NCBI GenBank assembly: GCA_020698575.1
Contig: CM036254.1
Location: 24,032,026 to 24,096,025, forward strand
Origin: Bostrychus sinensis
Lineage: Eukaryota > Chordata > Actinopteri > Gobiiformes > Eleotridae
Length of the DNA stretch: 64,000 nucleotides
Direction of reading: 5' to 3'
A program made the translations under genes and the position numbers. Shown one piece after another: positions 42,082-55,756 of the stretch. Numbering within the stretch: the first letter of the stretch is position 1; every line of letters starts with the position of its first letter. The notes under the pieces are model-generated. The model made no database searches. It was not told the DNA's origin and saw nothing but the letters and a program-made list of their open reading frames with translations.

Positions 42082-43067
42082 ATGAAGCTGAGGCTCCTGC
42101 TGCTGTGTGTGCTGCTGGCGCTGCTCTTCATCTCCTGTGAGGTACGGGACTTAGAGATAGGTGGAGCACCAGGACAAGCAATCAATACAATCCTCATATT
42201 CTGTTACCCATTTGGATAAAAAGAAAAATCTAAAACATCTGAGTGATCAAAGAGTTTTCATACAGTTTTAAACAGAGTTGTAACTAGATGCATTTATACA
42301 AGTATTTTTTTTGTAATGTAGTCGTCTTTTAAAAAGTGTTTCTAGATTATTTTGATTTAAGTATATTTAGAAGGTAAAAAAATATCACCTTAACTATGTT
42401 TTTTGTCTAAATAAGTTAAAATATTTTCTGATTTTGTAGCAGCGTGGGTAGTACACTTGGCTTCAAACCAGCAGGGTTAGTACCATGTTTGGGTACAGTG
42501 TAGTCATAGTACTAGTAAAATTTAGACCTTAACTTTGTACTTTATTTATTAAAGTGATATATTTGTTGCCCTCTTTTGACTCTTTCTTTTTCTAGGTCAC
42601 ATTTGTTTTTAGTCTTGTAGACATTATTGTAGAGCTATTTGTGATAAATAAATAAACTGCCCCATTTTGTTGTGCTCCATACTAAATGCACTGTGACTTG
42701 GACATTTACTTCTCCACTGACCCACGGCACTGGCTTGGTGCAACCTGCAGACATTTTCTGTTCCTGTCATGTGAATATTGTGGCTATTGTTGATCAGATG
42801 AAGCGCAACAAAAAAAAAGGCAAGAGGGGCCATGGCCATCACCACCATCCCCACCAACACCGCGGCTTAGGGAGATTTAAAGATATCACTGAAGGTTAGA
42901 GCTACAGGTCACTTAAACATGTCCTGTACTGTTATCAAAGAAGTTCCTGTCTAATTGAGAGGTTTTGGTCCCAGACCACTTCTTCCAGGTTCGTGACGAT
43001 GGCGATGATGACGATGATGAAGAAGACCATAGTGACAACTGGCTTTTTGAACTCCAAGAACCAGAAG
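42082..43067 (+). CDS. habp2: habp2 exons 1-3: signal, His-rich and acidic N-terminus
   Basis: Exon 1 (20 codons) is a signal peptide with a Leu-rich core. Exon 2 starts exactly at an ATG after the acceptor and encodes [20 protein letters not shown]. Exon 3 encodes [21 protein letters not shown] basic/His block beside an acidic block suggests an ion-, pH- or polyanion-responsive N-terminus. Human HABP2 has an acidic but not a His-rich N-terminus (recalled). Confidence 0.82.
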
Positions 43068-46000
43068 GTGAGAAAACCACAATGCATTTTACAATTGCCT
43101 CTTAGTGCAAAAAATATATATCTAATGCAGGAATGGGCCCATATTAAACTACTATGACAGCAATTCAATAGACCTACAACCAATCAGAAATCAGAATACA
43201 CAGTACTGCTTCAACACCAATCCAAAAACATACAACCAATCAGAGAAACAAAGCACTGCATAAGTCCCGCCCAATTTCAGATAAAACTTATGATTGTTCT
43301 AATATCTATAAAAAGGTTTAAATGGGAAGAGTTCCAGACCCACTTCACTTTTCAAAGAAAGTGAATAGGTCTGGCTGGCAGGGCTTTTAAATTTGTATGA
43401 CAAGACCAAAACTGGCCGCAATAAAACTAAAATAGTGTTGGCTGGTATTACACAGCTATCTCCAGAAGACATGAGTGTTCTTCAAAACAATTGTGTTAAC
43501 TTTGTGTTTACTTTGTCCAGGTCAATGCAATCCAAACCCCTGCCATAATAATGGTGTCTGTCATGAGAAAGGCAAGAAATACAAGTGTGACTGTCCAAAG
43601 CCTTTTAAGGGAAAGAAATGCCAAAGAGGTTTGAGAAAAAATAAATAAATAATACTAATCTCATTATCAGTACAAACTTTTGGATCATTTCAGTCAAATC
43701 ACAATTGCATTATTTGTTTTTGCTCCATCTCGTTAGGTCCCAAACCCTGCAAGAGAGGCAGATGTGCGCGTGGAGAGTGTGTCGTGACATCTAACCCTCC
43801 TTTCTTTGAGTGCAAATGCAAGGAGCCATTCAAGCCACCAAACTGCGTCAAGTGTAAGAGAAAATTTTGATTTATATGCAACTGTTATCTTGTTGAGAAG
43901 ACCTGTCTTTGAATAGTGTCATCTTTCCCCTTATTTCTAAAGGTGCTAAGATTAAAAGTGTAATTTTTTGTATCCTCCTGCTGAACTATCAAAATGTCTA
44001 GTCATACGTCCACGCTTTAGGTTCAGTAGTGTTTAAAGTTATTACTGATTTGTGTAACTTGAGTGTAAAATGCAATCCAGACAATCCATAGACTCCAGTG
44101 TTTGTAGTGTTTCTACAGATGCCCATAAAGGACAAACTGAGCCAGATGCTAATCAAGAACTGCACTGCACTGATTTTTTTAAGTGAACTCAAAACAGCAG
44201 TATGTCCCTCCTGAGTTACCATAGATGCTCATATGCAGATTGGATGCTGTGAGACTTTGCAGACAGACTATAAAAGAGTCCTGGTAAAAAACCTTCAACT
44301 ACATTTTTTCAGATTCAGCGTGTGACCCTAGTCCATGCCAAAATGGTGGGACGTGCATGAAAGATGGCAATGACTTTGACTGCGCCTGTCCTCAAGGGTT
44401 CAGTGGACGCTTCTGTCAAGTTGGTAAATATAACAACAGGCCAGCCACTCAGTGCAAACTTTAGCCCAATGTGAGGCTAATGCTAACCCCAGTGCTATGC
44501 TTCCCCCCACCCAGGCCCAAATGATTGTTATGAAGGAGATGGAGAGTCTTACAGAGGAAATGTGAGTGAGACGGATAACGGTCACGAGTGTCTTTACTGG
44601 AACTCACACTTTATACTGGAGTCTGGCACCAACCCTTTTGACTCATTTGAAAATGAAGATGGACTGGGGCCTCACAACTTCTGCAGGTTACACTAATGTT
44701 ATGGATACTAAAACACACAAAATACATACATCAGTGACACATGAGGGGCAATACTGTGTCTCACTGCTCTGTTTTATATCACTCTTTACCACCAGATCTA
44801 GTTGTGAGCTAATTCTAATAACCTGTTTGTGATTTGTTGCTTAGCTTGTCATGAACATACTGATTAATTCTTATTTTTATTATTTGGTGTAAGACAAAAT
44901 AATTATGATTTTACAGAAATCCAGATGGCGACCGAATGCCTTGGTGCTTCTACCGTAAAGGCCACAGACTTTGGTGGGACTACTGCGATGTGAGGCACTG
45001 TGATGACCCAACAGGTTTGACCCAAAACCCTTGCCACTCTTTACAGGGCGACCAAAATGGTAATGCTATTTGTCTTGTGTTTCCAGATGAACCGCCAACA
45101 GTTAAACCCACAGAGAAGCCTAAACCCACATCACCTCAGCCCACCCAGCCCGCCCCGCCTCCCCCTGCCCCAACAGAACCAGTACCACCCCCTCCTGCCC
45201 CCACAGAGCCTGCTCCATCAACAACCCAGCACTCAGAAACCTCTGCCTCCACTGAACCAACTGGCACCACCACACACACCCCTGAACCAACCGCCGCCCC
45301 CACAGCCCCCCATGAATCAACCGCTAGCCCCACAGCCCCCCCTGAACCAACCACCACCCCCACAGCCCCTGCCCCCACTGCCACCGCAGAAGACTTTAAA
45401 ACCTGTGGACAGCCACAGCCCAAAAAAGTAATCACTCGTATCTACGGAGGTCTGAAAGTTACTCCTGGTGCCCTACCATGGCAAGTGTCGGTACAAGTGC
45501 GACCACAAAACTCCAACCTGGCTTTCAGACATGTCTGTGGAGGAGTGCTTATTGAGAGCTGCTGGGTGCTGACCGCCGGACACTGCATGTACGTAACAAT
45601 GGATTAAAGTTGCAAAGCTTTTATTTACCAGCCAGGCCAGCCAAAATACCTAGATCCACACAGGGTTACAGATTCACACCAAAAAGTGATCATTTGTTTC
45701 TTTAATGACCCCTTGTGGCTGAAGTTGGTATTTTTTTGCTACTACGCTGCACCCTAACAAAGAATCAAACCAGGAATTTAAGTAATGAGGTCAAATACTA
45801 CTACTAATACTTGTAATATTACTTATTTAGAAATTCTAAAAATACTTGATTTATAAGTGAGTATAAGTGTTAGTATGTTCTAAAACAGTACATAAAAATG
45901 TACTTCAGCAAATATCAATAGTACAGAATCCTGTTACCAATCACCACAAAAAAACAACAGATAGCGCTGCAGTATAGCTCAGTTGGTAGAGCTGTAGTAC

Positions 46001-48531
46001 ATATACACGGCAACTACAGCCTGCCCTGCCTTGCTCTGGGTTTGAGTCCGGACACTGACACTTTGCTGAGTCATTTTGACTTCCTGTCACTTCTCCACTG
46101 CACTGTCCAAATGTACAATCTAAATATAGCTGATAAAGGCCTAAAAATGCCCAAAACATATTTAAACAAAACACCAAAAAAACAAAAAAAAACAATGGAT
46201 GGATATACTGTACTGTCTCCTCGCTCTCTCCTCAATTTCCTACTATACTCTGTCCTATTAATAGATAAAAATAAATAAATAAATAAATAAATAAAAATAA
46301 AAATTAATAATAGAGAAATAAAGCATTGCATAAAGTGTGCCTGTAATGTTTGTCAGGCAATAGATCAAGGGATGTGCGAATCGATACCAAAAGTATCAAT
46401 ACCGTTGATTCCTATGATTTAATTGGGGTATCGATATCAATCTGAAAGTATCGATACTTTAGTAGTAATGAGATACTTTAGTATAATTCAGATTCCACTG
46501 GATGCTTCCAGTGTGCTCTACAATGGCAGGTCCAGGACAATCCAATGTGTTATGCTGCTCCAGTGGCATCAAGAAGCCATTATTAGTAACATGCGTATGC
46601 ATATAGGCTTTTAAAACAAAAAAAAATCAATTACTATAGAAGAAAAAACAATGGTTGTGACTGTAAGGGGTGGTATTGGAATCGGTATTGGTATTTGTCA
46701 ATACCAGGCTTGGAATCGATTGGTATCGAATCGAAGGTGAGAAAGCAGGTATCGCACATCACTAAATAGATCCACTTCTCTTTGCTAAGAAAATCAATTG
46801 GGTCTGGCAGGTTAAGTTAACAATTTGATTTGTAACATTTGTGGCGTTTTTTAATTGTGTGTGTGTTTAAACAGTTCATCAAATCGGGACATGCGGGTGG
46901 TTTTGGGAAGTCAGGACCTCTCCTCTGAAGATCCCAATGAGCAGATTCTAACTGTGGCAGAGGCTATTAGGCATGAAAACTACGATGAAAAACCCAACAC
47001 TGTTCACAATGACATAGGTATACATTACTATATATTTTTAACAAAACCAAAACAAAATAGTGTTGTTTGTTTTTTGTTTAGGATTAAAAGAGTGTCACCA
47101 TTTTCATTGTGCTAAACCAATCATAGGATGGAAGTAATAATGTGTGGATTAATTATTGTTTAATTGACTTGTGTTTTCAAAGGCTTGCTGAAGCTGAGCA
47201 GCAAAAATGGAGTTTGTGCCCATGAGTCCCAGTTTGTGAAAACAGCCTGTCTGCCTGGTGCCGCACTGCCTGATGGGACTGAGTGTACCATTTCTGGATG
47301 GGGAGCTACAGAGAATTGTAAGGACGCTCATACACAATCACATTTTCAAAGCAACTACTATAGTAACAAGTCATTGCTCTAAACTCACAACACATAAAAT
47401 TACATTACAAACCTTATTAGCATGACACCTGGGACTGGTCAAACATAATAAATAGAAAGTCAATATTTTCACCCAAACTAAAGTTACAATACTTTGTTAT
47501 GGTCTTTGCTATATTTAGCCAAGGAATTTCCATATGCATATAATTTAAACATTTCACCCCTTTTGTTCTGTGAGCATGTTTTCAGTAAAATAATGCAAAT
47601 GCCATTTTCTATTCAGCTTCATATGGATCTCAGCACCTGCTCGAGGCTGAAGTGATGCTGATCAGCCACGAAAAGTGCTCCCAGCCTGAGGTCTACGGCA
47701 ATCTCCTGGACAATGGCATGCTGTGTGCTGGATACCTGCAGGGAGGAGTGGACTCGTGCCAGGTCAGTGGCTCACCTCAGTCCAAATATACAGTAATGTA
47801 CTGTGTATATACCACTTCTTATATGAGGTGTATGAGGTTTTTAAAAATATGTTCGCAATTAATAGTCACGTGTTACTTCAAATTATAGAAATTGCAAAGT
47901 AGTAGTATTGAAAGTAAAGGACAAATTATATGTGAAAATGGTTTCTGTAATTGCAAACTAAACACTCCTCCTTCTACTACTACGGGTACTGGTATTACTA
48001 CTGCTGCTACCACTACAGGTACTACTGCTACTACTACTTTTGCTACACGTAGTACTACTATGTGCTTTACTACTACTACTAACACTACTGCTACTACAGC
48101 GACTACTGCAACTTCTACTATTACTCCTATCCTAGAAACAAACCCTGGACTTTCAAGTAAGTTGTGAAATCACAATGCTACCCAAGTAAAAGAAGAAATA
48201 CTACTAATAATACTAATACTACAATGATAACACTACTTATTTAGAGTTTCTACAATTTTACTTGAGTGGAGGGTTAAGAATGTTCTAAATGCACACAGAA
48301 ATGTACTTATGTAAATAGTTACTTCCAACTGCCTATATCTGTTGTCCTGGTTTTGTGTTTTAGGGTGACTCTGGAGGCCCTCTGACCTGTAAAGAGAACA
48401 ACGCTCATGTGGTCTATGGTGTGGTGAGCTGGGGGGACCAGTGTGGGAAGAAGAACAGGCCTGGGGTCTACACAAATGTCATACAGTATGTGGACTGGAT
48501 CAAGTCAAAGACCACAGCAGCATCTGCATAA
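42082..48531 (+). CDS. habp2: habp2: hyaluronan-binding protein 2 / factor VII-activating protease
   Basis: A secreted plasma serine protease. In mammals it activates factor VII and pro-urokinase and binds polyanions. Exons: 42082-42141, 42798-42894, 42975-43067, 43521-43628, 43737-43853, 44313-44423, 44515-44686, 44917-45014, 45087-45588, 46875-47017, 47183-47317, 47617-47762 and 48364-48531. They total 1950 bases in frame (649 residues). Order: signal peptide ([19 protein letters not shown]), His-rich then Asp/Glu-rich segment, three EGF-like modules, one kringle ending YCDVRHC, a Pro/Thr-rich linker, activation site R-IYGG, and a trypsin domain with His in LTAGHC, Asp in HNDIGLLKL, Ser in GDSGGP and a specificity Asp in DSCQGDS. 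Human HABP2 is about 560 residues; the excess is mostly linker. Module order and count fit HABP2 better than HGFAC, tPA or uPA. Confidence 0.92.
43521..44423 (+). CDS. habp2: habp2 three EGF-like exons
   Basis: Each EGF module is one symmetric phase-1 exon. The first is 43521-43628 ([15 protein letters not shown], six Cys). The second is 43737-43853 ([20 protein letters not shown], with [14 protein letters not shown]). The third is 44313-44423 ([28 protein letters not shown]). The first exon uses the weak donor GTTTGA. Confidence 0.9.
44515..45014 (+). CDS. habp2: habp2 kringle exons
   Basis: Two exons form the kringle. The first encodes [27 protein letters not shown] and HNFCR; the second [20 protein letters not shown] and DYCDVRHC. 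The six cysteines and the conserved NFCRNPDGD...PWC motif are present. Confidence 0.92.
45015..45086 (+). other. habp2: Possible 72-base in-frame intron in habp2
   Basis: It runs from 'acag|gtttga' to 'gtttccag|atgaac'. It is 72 bases long, a multiple of three, and open in the coding frame, so retention would add 24 residues ([20 protein letters not shown] and four more) without a stop. I favour an intron because both splice sites are plausible and the same GTTTGA donor occurs at 43629. Confidence 0.6.
45087..45588 (+). CDS. habp2: habp2 Pro/Thr-rich linker and start of protease domain
   Basis: About 105 residues are nearly all Pro, Thr, Ala, Glu and Ser with repeating PAPTEP and TAPPEPTT units. 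The exon then encodes [20 protein letters not shown] (disulphide Cys and activation site) and [17 protein letters not shown] with the catalytic histidine. The linker is a likely target for O-glycosylation (inference from composition). Overlapping frames on both strands (45057-45435) are shadows of its codon bias. Confidence 0.9.
45968..46200 (+). repeat. tRNA-derived SINE in habp2 intron
   Basis: An A box (tagctcagttgg, 45975-45986) and a B box (ggtttgagtcc, 46039-46049) are spaced as in a pol III internal promoter. A non-tRNA tail follows, ending A-rich near 46190. The cloverleaf is not intact, so this is not a tRNA gene. Confidence 0.8.
46371..46761. mobile_element. Miniature element with GATGTGCGA inverted ends
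   Basis: The left 'gggatgtgcgaatcgatacc' and the complement of the right end, 'gtgatgtgcgatacctgc', are inverted repeats. The body is rich in 'tatcgata' words (gaatcgataccaa, ggtatcgaatcg). It has no transposase. It lies in the same habp2 intron as the SINE. Confidence 0.75.
46875..48531 (+). CDS. habp2: habp2 protease-domain exons
   Basis: Four exons follow. 46875-47017 encodes [18 protein letters not shown], ending HND-I with the catalytic Asp. 47183-47317 encodes [20 protein letters not shown]. 47617-47762 encodes [20 protein letters not shown]. 48364-48531 encodes [23 protein letters not shown] and [16 protein letters not shown], then a stop. All triad residues and the trypsin-type Asp189 equivalent are present, so an active enzyme cleaving after Arg/Lys is expected. 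Confidence 0.93.
47960..48135 (-). repeat. Degenerate (TAG)n tract, minus strand, in last habp2 intron
   Basis: On the plus strand it reads as imperfect ACT/TAC/GCT triplets over about 175 bases, the complement of the tracts seen in ablim1 introns. It is open in one frame as a Thr-rich peptide, but no splice logic includes it. Confidence 0.75.
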
Positions 48532-48557
48532 GTTTCATAAGTCACTATGGGATCAGC

Positions 48558-48568
48558 AATAAAATAAA
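48558..48568 (+). terminator. habp2: habp2 polyadenylation signals
   Basis: Two overlapping AATAAA hexamers (48558-48563 and 48563-48568) lie about 30 bases after the stop codon, implying a very short 3' untranslated region. A later AATAAA-like site near 48649 is an alternative. Confidence 0.7.
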
Positions 48569-50009
48569 CATTTGTGACACACTTAAATGTAGACATTTTG
48601 AGCTGTATGCTGCTGGACCTGCCATTTGTTTTTCAGCTGATCTTTTTAATAAATTCATAAAAAACACAGGACTGGGTGGATTCATATTTTGTACAGCTTG
48701 GCCTTCTGAAAATGCCTGATTCCTAAAACAGGACCTAATTCAAATCAGTGTTAATATTAATTGATTCCTATCCTCTCAAAACCAAGTTGTTGTCAGTAAC
48801 AAAATAACTTAAATTGGACAAATTAAATATCTTGTAAGCGGGTGTCTGAGCTGTGTTAATAGTATGCCTGCGCCTTTCACTTTGAACCTGATTTGCTACA
48901 GTACATTAGTTATTCCCACGCTCTGAGTGGCATCTCTATGCGCCAAGCAATAAACAGAGACGTGTGCCTGTGCACCAAAGAATTACTAGCCTCTGAGTTT
49001 TGTCCTGGTGTCTACAGCTTATTTGAGCCCCTACAGCTCACACGTTATAATCGCAATGACCCTTCCAAGACCAAACATGACCTAGCAGCCTAATCTTACT
49101 CTAGAGACCAACTTGTATGGTGCACTAATAATTTGCATTTTACCTTTCAGAATTAATGTGGGTCTTAGAATTACTGAGGTAAGAATAGTACACTCTTAAA
49201 ACAAAAGGTTTTGGGGTGAAAAAAGGGTTCTATATGTTTCAAAAGGTTCTATTACTGCAGCCATAGAACTCTTTCTGAAAAATGGTTCTAAAAATGACAG
49301 ATATAGAACCATTTTTCCAAAGGTTTCTTTATTAAACAACAACACAACAACACCTCTCCACAGTTCAAGTCAACAGTGTCCAACTGCAGCTCAGATTAAC
49401 TGTAATTAGCTAACAGTTACTGTTACAGCAAAAGGTGAGTCTTTTAAACTTATTTTATTTTTTAAATATTTTATTTATTTTAGTCAAATATTTTATTATT
49501 GTTAATGACAAATGAATAAAAGTATAATATGATGTATCCCTTGTAAGTATACAAATATATATATATATAAAAAAGTTTTTTCAACATTCCTATCCAACTG
49601 CTAGCTTAACTGTTAGTATTTCTGTTAGCGAGCTGCTAAAGGTCTGTTAGCTATGTAACTATATGATTCTACAAATAGCATTAACTACTTCAAATGACAA
49701 TGGAGTTTAAGCACTAAATAACATACAGTATGTATCTCTTTTACAGATAATATTTAATATTGAGTCCCTTCAAACTCAAGTTAAGGTAACAGTATCTGTG
49801 CAGTGATACAGATGTGCAGCATGCTACAGTATTAGCCTACATGGTAACGTTAAGTCATTTGTTTGTCTTTCATTCCAGATGATGGGCTGCTAAACTTATG
49901 GAGCTTTGGACCTCACTGAAGACTTCAGAGGACAGCAGTCCTCATGTCCTCAGTGTGGATGTCAAAAAAGGCTCCTGTCACTAACATGGTACATGTTTAT
50001 ATTCTACAG

Positions 50010-50450
50010 CAGTGGTTCCCAAAGTGGGGTCCGGGGCCCCCTGGGGGTCCGTGAAGGTACTACAGGGGGGCCCCAAGAGGCTGTCTATATTTCAATTTCA
50101 ATTTGAATTTATTGTTTTTTTTTATTATTATTATTTCAGACACATGGTTTTGGTTCATAAAAACAAATAAAACATACAAAAATATAAAAAGTCAATGAAA
50201 ATATTAATATTAAGTACCATAAAAAACATTGGAAATTAATTACAGTTGTATACTTGTTTTAAAATATTACTTTAAAACAACTTTTAGTCAATAATCAGTG
50301 TTCTTGTAATGTTTTTATATAAAAATAAAAACATATGGAGAAAAACATGGCAGAGTCTTTTGAATAGAGGGAAGTTTTATCGTTGGGGGTCCGCGAGGGA
50401 TTTTTGGAAATTTAAGGGGGCCACGACAGTCCTGACTTTGGGAATGGCTG
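50010..50450. mobile_element. hAT-like miniature element with perfect 8-bp target duplication
   Basis: The ends CAGTGGTTCCCAAAGTGGGG and, on the complement, CAGCCATTCCCAAAGTCAGG are terminal inverted repeats. The direct repeat ttctacag occurs at 50002-50009 and 50451-50458, a perfect 8-base target duplication, the signature of hAT transposition. It is 441 bases long with no transposase and inserted into the larger element at 49191-51447. A related truncated copy lies at 14916. Confidence 0.92.
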
Positions 50451-50679
50451 TTCTACAGGAATTTACTCTGTCGCTGTTGGATTTATATTTAACACAGTGT
50501 TATTGTTTTCTAGATTTCTGGCCTGGAAATGTACACAGCCATCATCTTCTATTGGATCCTTTGTGTTCCTACTATCAGGTGTGTGTTTAAATTTTACACA
50601 ATTTATACTATTTATTTCAAAATGTTTGATTTAACATTATTTTTATGTTACAGGGATGTTCACTATACTGGACTGTACC

Positions 50680-51055
50680 TGTAGTCCACAGTCTGAGAGG
50701 ACAGAGGACAGTCTGAGAGGACAGAGGCTGTCGTCCACAGTCTGAGAGGACAGAGGACAGTCTGAGAGGACAGAGGACAGTCTGAGAGGACAGAGGCTGT
50801 CGTCCACAGTCTGAGAGGACAGAGGACAGTCTGAGAGGACAGAGGCTGTCGTCCACAGTCTGAGAGGACAGAGGACAGTCTGAGAGGACAGAGGACAGTC
50901 TGAGAGGACAGGACAGTCTGAGAGGACAGTCTGAGAGGACAGAGGCTGTTGTCCACAGTCTGAGAGGACAGAGGACAGTCTGAGAGGACAGAGGACAGTC
51001 TGAGAGGACAGAGACTGTAGTCCACAGTCACAGAGTACAGAGGCTGTAGTGAACA
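50680..51055 (+). repeat. Minisatellite of ~20-base unit
   Basis: The unit 'agtctgagaggacagaggac' recurs about 16 times. Some copies carry a longer spacer 'ctgtcgtccac', giving a higher-order alternation. Long minus-strand frames (CPLRLSSVLSDC repeats) are a by-product because the unit length keeps a frame open. Confidence 0.92.
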
Positions 51056-51449
51056 GGAGGACACTGCTGAGGAACAACCGGACTGAACTTCACCAAACTT
51101 CAGACGATCCTGCGAATACTTGGCTGATGCAAATGTTTGATCAAATAAAATGTAAAACTCTTTAAAGCTGTGTTTTATCTTTCATCAAATGTTTAAATAA
51201 CAGCTTTAAATAATACTAATTTAAAATGTAAAAAAAGGGGAAAATAAAATGAAATTTGATTGAACCCTCAGGGGTTCTATATTTAAAGATTTTTTAAAAA
51301 AAAAAGTTGATTTAAAGGGGGTTCTTTCAAATGAACCCTTTTTAAATGGTTCCATATAGAACCATGCCCCTCTGAAAAGGGTTCCAAATACGCGACAAAA
51401 TATAGAACCCTAAAAGGTTCTATACAGAACCATTTGTTTCAAGAGTGTA

Positions 51450-51881
51450 TAGTATGTTGAAGGGGATACCACTATTGTTGAGTGACTACAGTAATGCATT
51501 CAGGAAGAGAACTAGCTACAACAGTAACAGATAAGATACAGCAAAAAGACAATGCTAAAGGTCTAAAAAATAGTCTGCGGTGTTTGGGCTTTATTACTTG
51601 CTTCAGGACAGTGGTGCTGTGATGTGAGTGTAAAGGCATGCATGTCCTCTCTGGTCAGCAGAGCAGGAAACCACTGAAAGACAGTAGGTTACTTACAGGT
51701 CATTTATTTCTTCAACACACTGCCACATTCTTATTTACCACTTCAATAAAGAGCTAAAAAAAACAGACAATTCAAGGCAAACTGCACACAACTTTACTTT
51801 ACTCCAAATAAAATAATTTTACTCCAAAAATGAGTATAAGACCGATTCAGTTGGAAATATTTTTTTAATGTGAGGGGCTCC

Positions 51882-51930
<49 letters not shown>

Positions 51931-52211
51931 GTAATAGTAATAATAATAGCAATAACATTTGTATAGCGCCTTTCATGACACCCAAAGCGCTTAAAAATAA
52001 AACACACACAAACCACACATGCACAAGCAGGAAAAACAAAATCCAGGATGGCTAGTGTGTGGGATATAAGGTATGGAGAGGGCTCCATTACAAAAGTCCA
52101 GACATGAGGTTATGAAGGCGTGTATGAAAGAGGAATGATTTAGTCACTGATTTTCTGTGGGGCTCAAAAGAGAGGGGATGACGCCCAATGATCTGAATTC
52201 CCTTTAACAAA
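51450..52211. other. Intergenic tail with (AAT)n and SINE-tail sequence
   Basis: An (AAT)n tract occupies about 51883-51950. It is followed by 'gtatagcgcctttcatgacacccaaagcgctt', which on the minus strand is a typical SINE/LINE tail ending in (ATT)n. The poly-Leu, poly-Asn and poly-Ile frames over it are artefacts. Nothing else is recognised. Confidence 0.7.

Positions 52212-55756
<3,545 letters not shown>

Larger units (their letters stand above)
49191..51447. mobile_element. TA-flanked non-autonomous DNA transposon with nested inserts
   Basis: The left terminus CACTCTTAAAACAAAAGG and the complement of the right terminus, CACTCTTGAAACAAATGG, are inverted repeats (16 of 18 matching). TA lies immediately outside each end. 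Internal words such as 'ggttctatatagaacc' recur near both ends. The family resembles the 'CACTCTTAAAAA...GGTTCT' repeats common in fish. The interior holds an hAT-like insertion and a minisatellite but no transposase. Confidence 0.78.

Noticed and set aside
45057..45435. Additional long reading frames on both strands over the Pro/Thr-rich part of habp2
   Set aside because: They are shadows of the biased codons in the habp2 linker. They have no independent start context, splice logic or motif.
45968..46055. Possible tRNA gene (clear A and B boxes)
   Set aside because: The cloverleaf is not complete and the sequence continues into a SINE tail. It is better called a tRNA-derived SINE.
47892..48167. 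Thr-rich reading frame in the last habp2 intron, resembling a mucin-like exon
   Set aside because: It is a TAG-type simple-repeat tract inside the intron between the DSCQ and GDSGGP exons. Inserting it would break the protease active site, and the surrounding exons already join in frame.
50617..51077. Long minus-strand reading frames with CPLRLSSVLSDC repeats
   Set aside because: They come entirely from the minisatellite, whose unit length keeps a frame open. No protein similarity is expected.
51794..52088. Poly-Leu, poly-Ile and poly-Asn frames
   Set aside because: They are translations of the (AAT)n tract. No gene is present.
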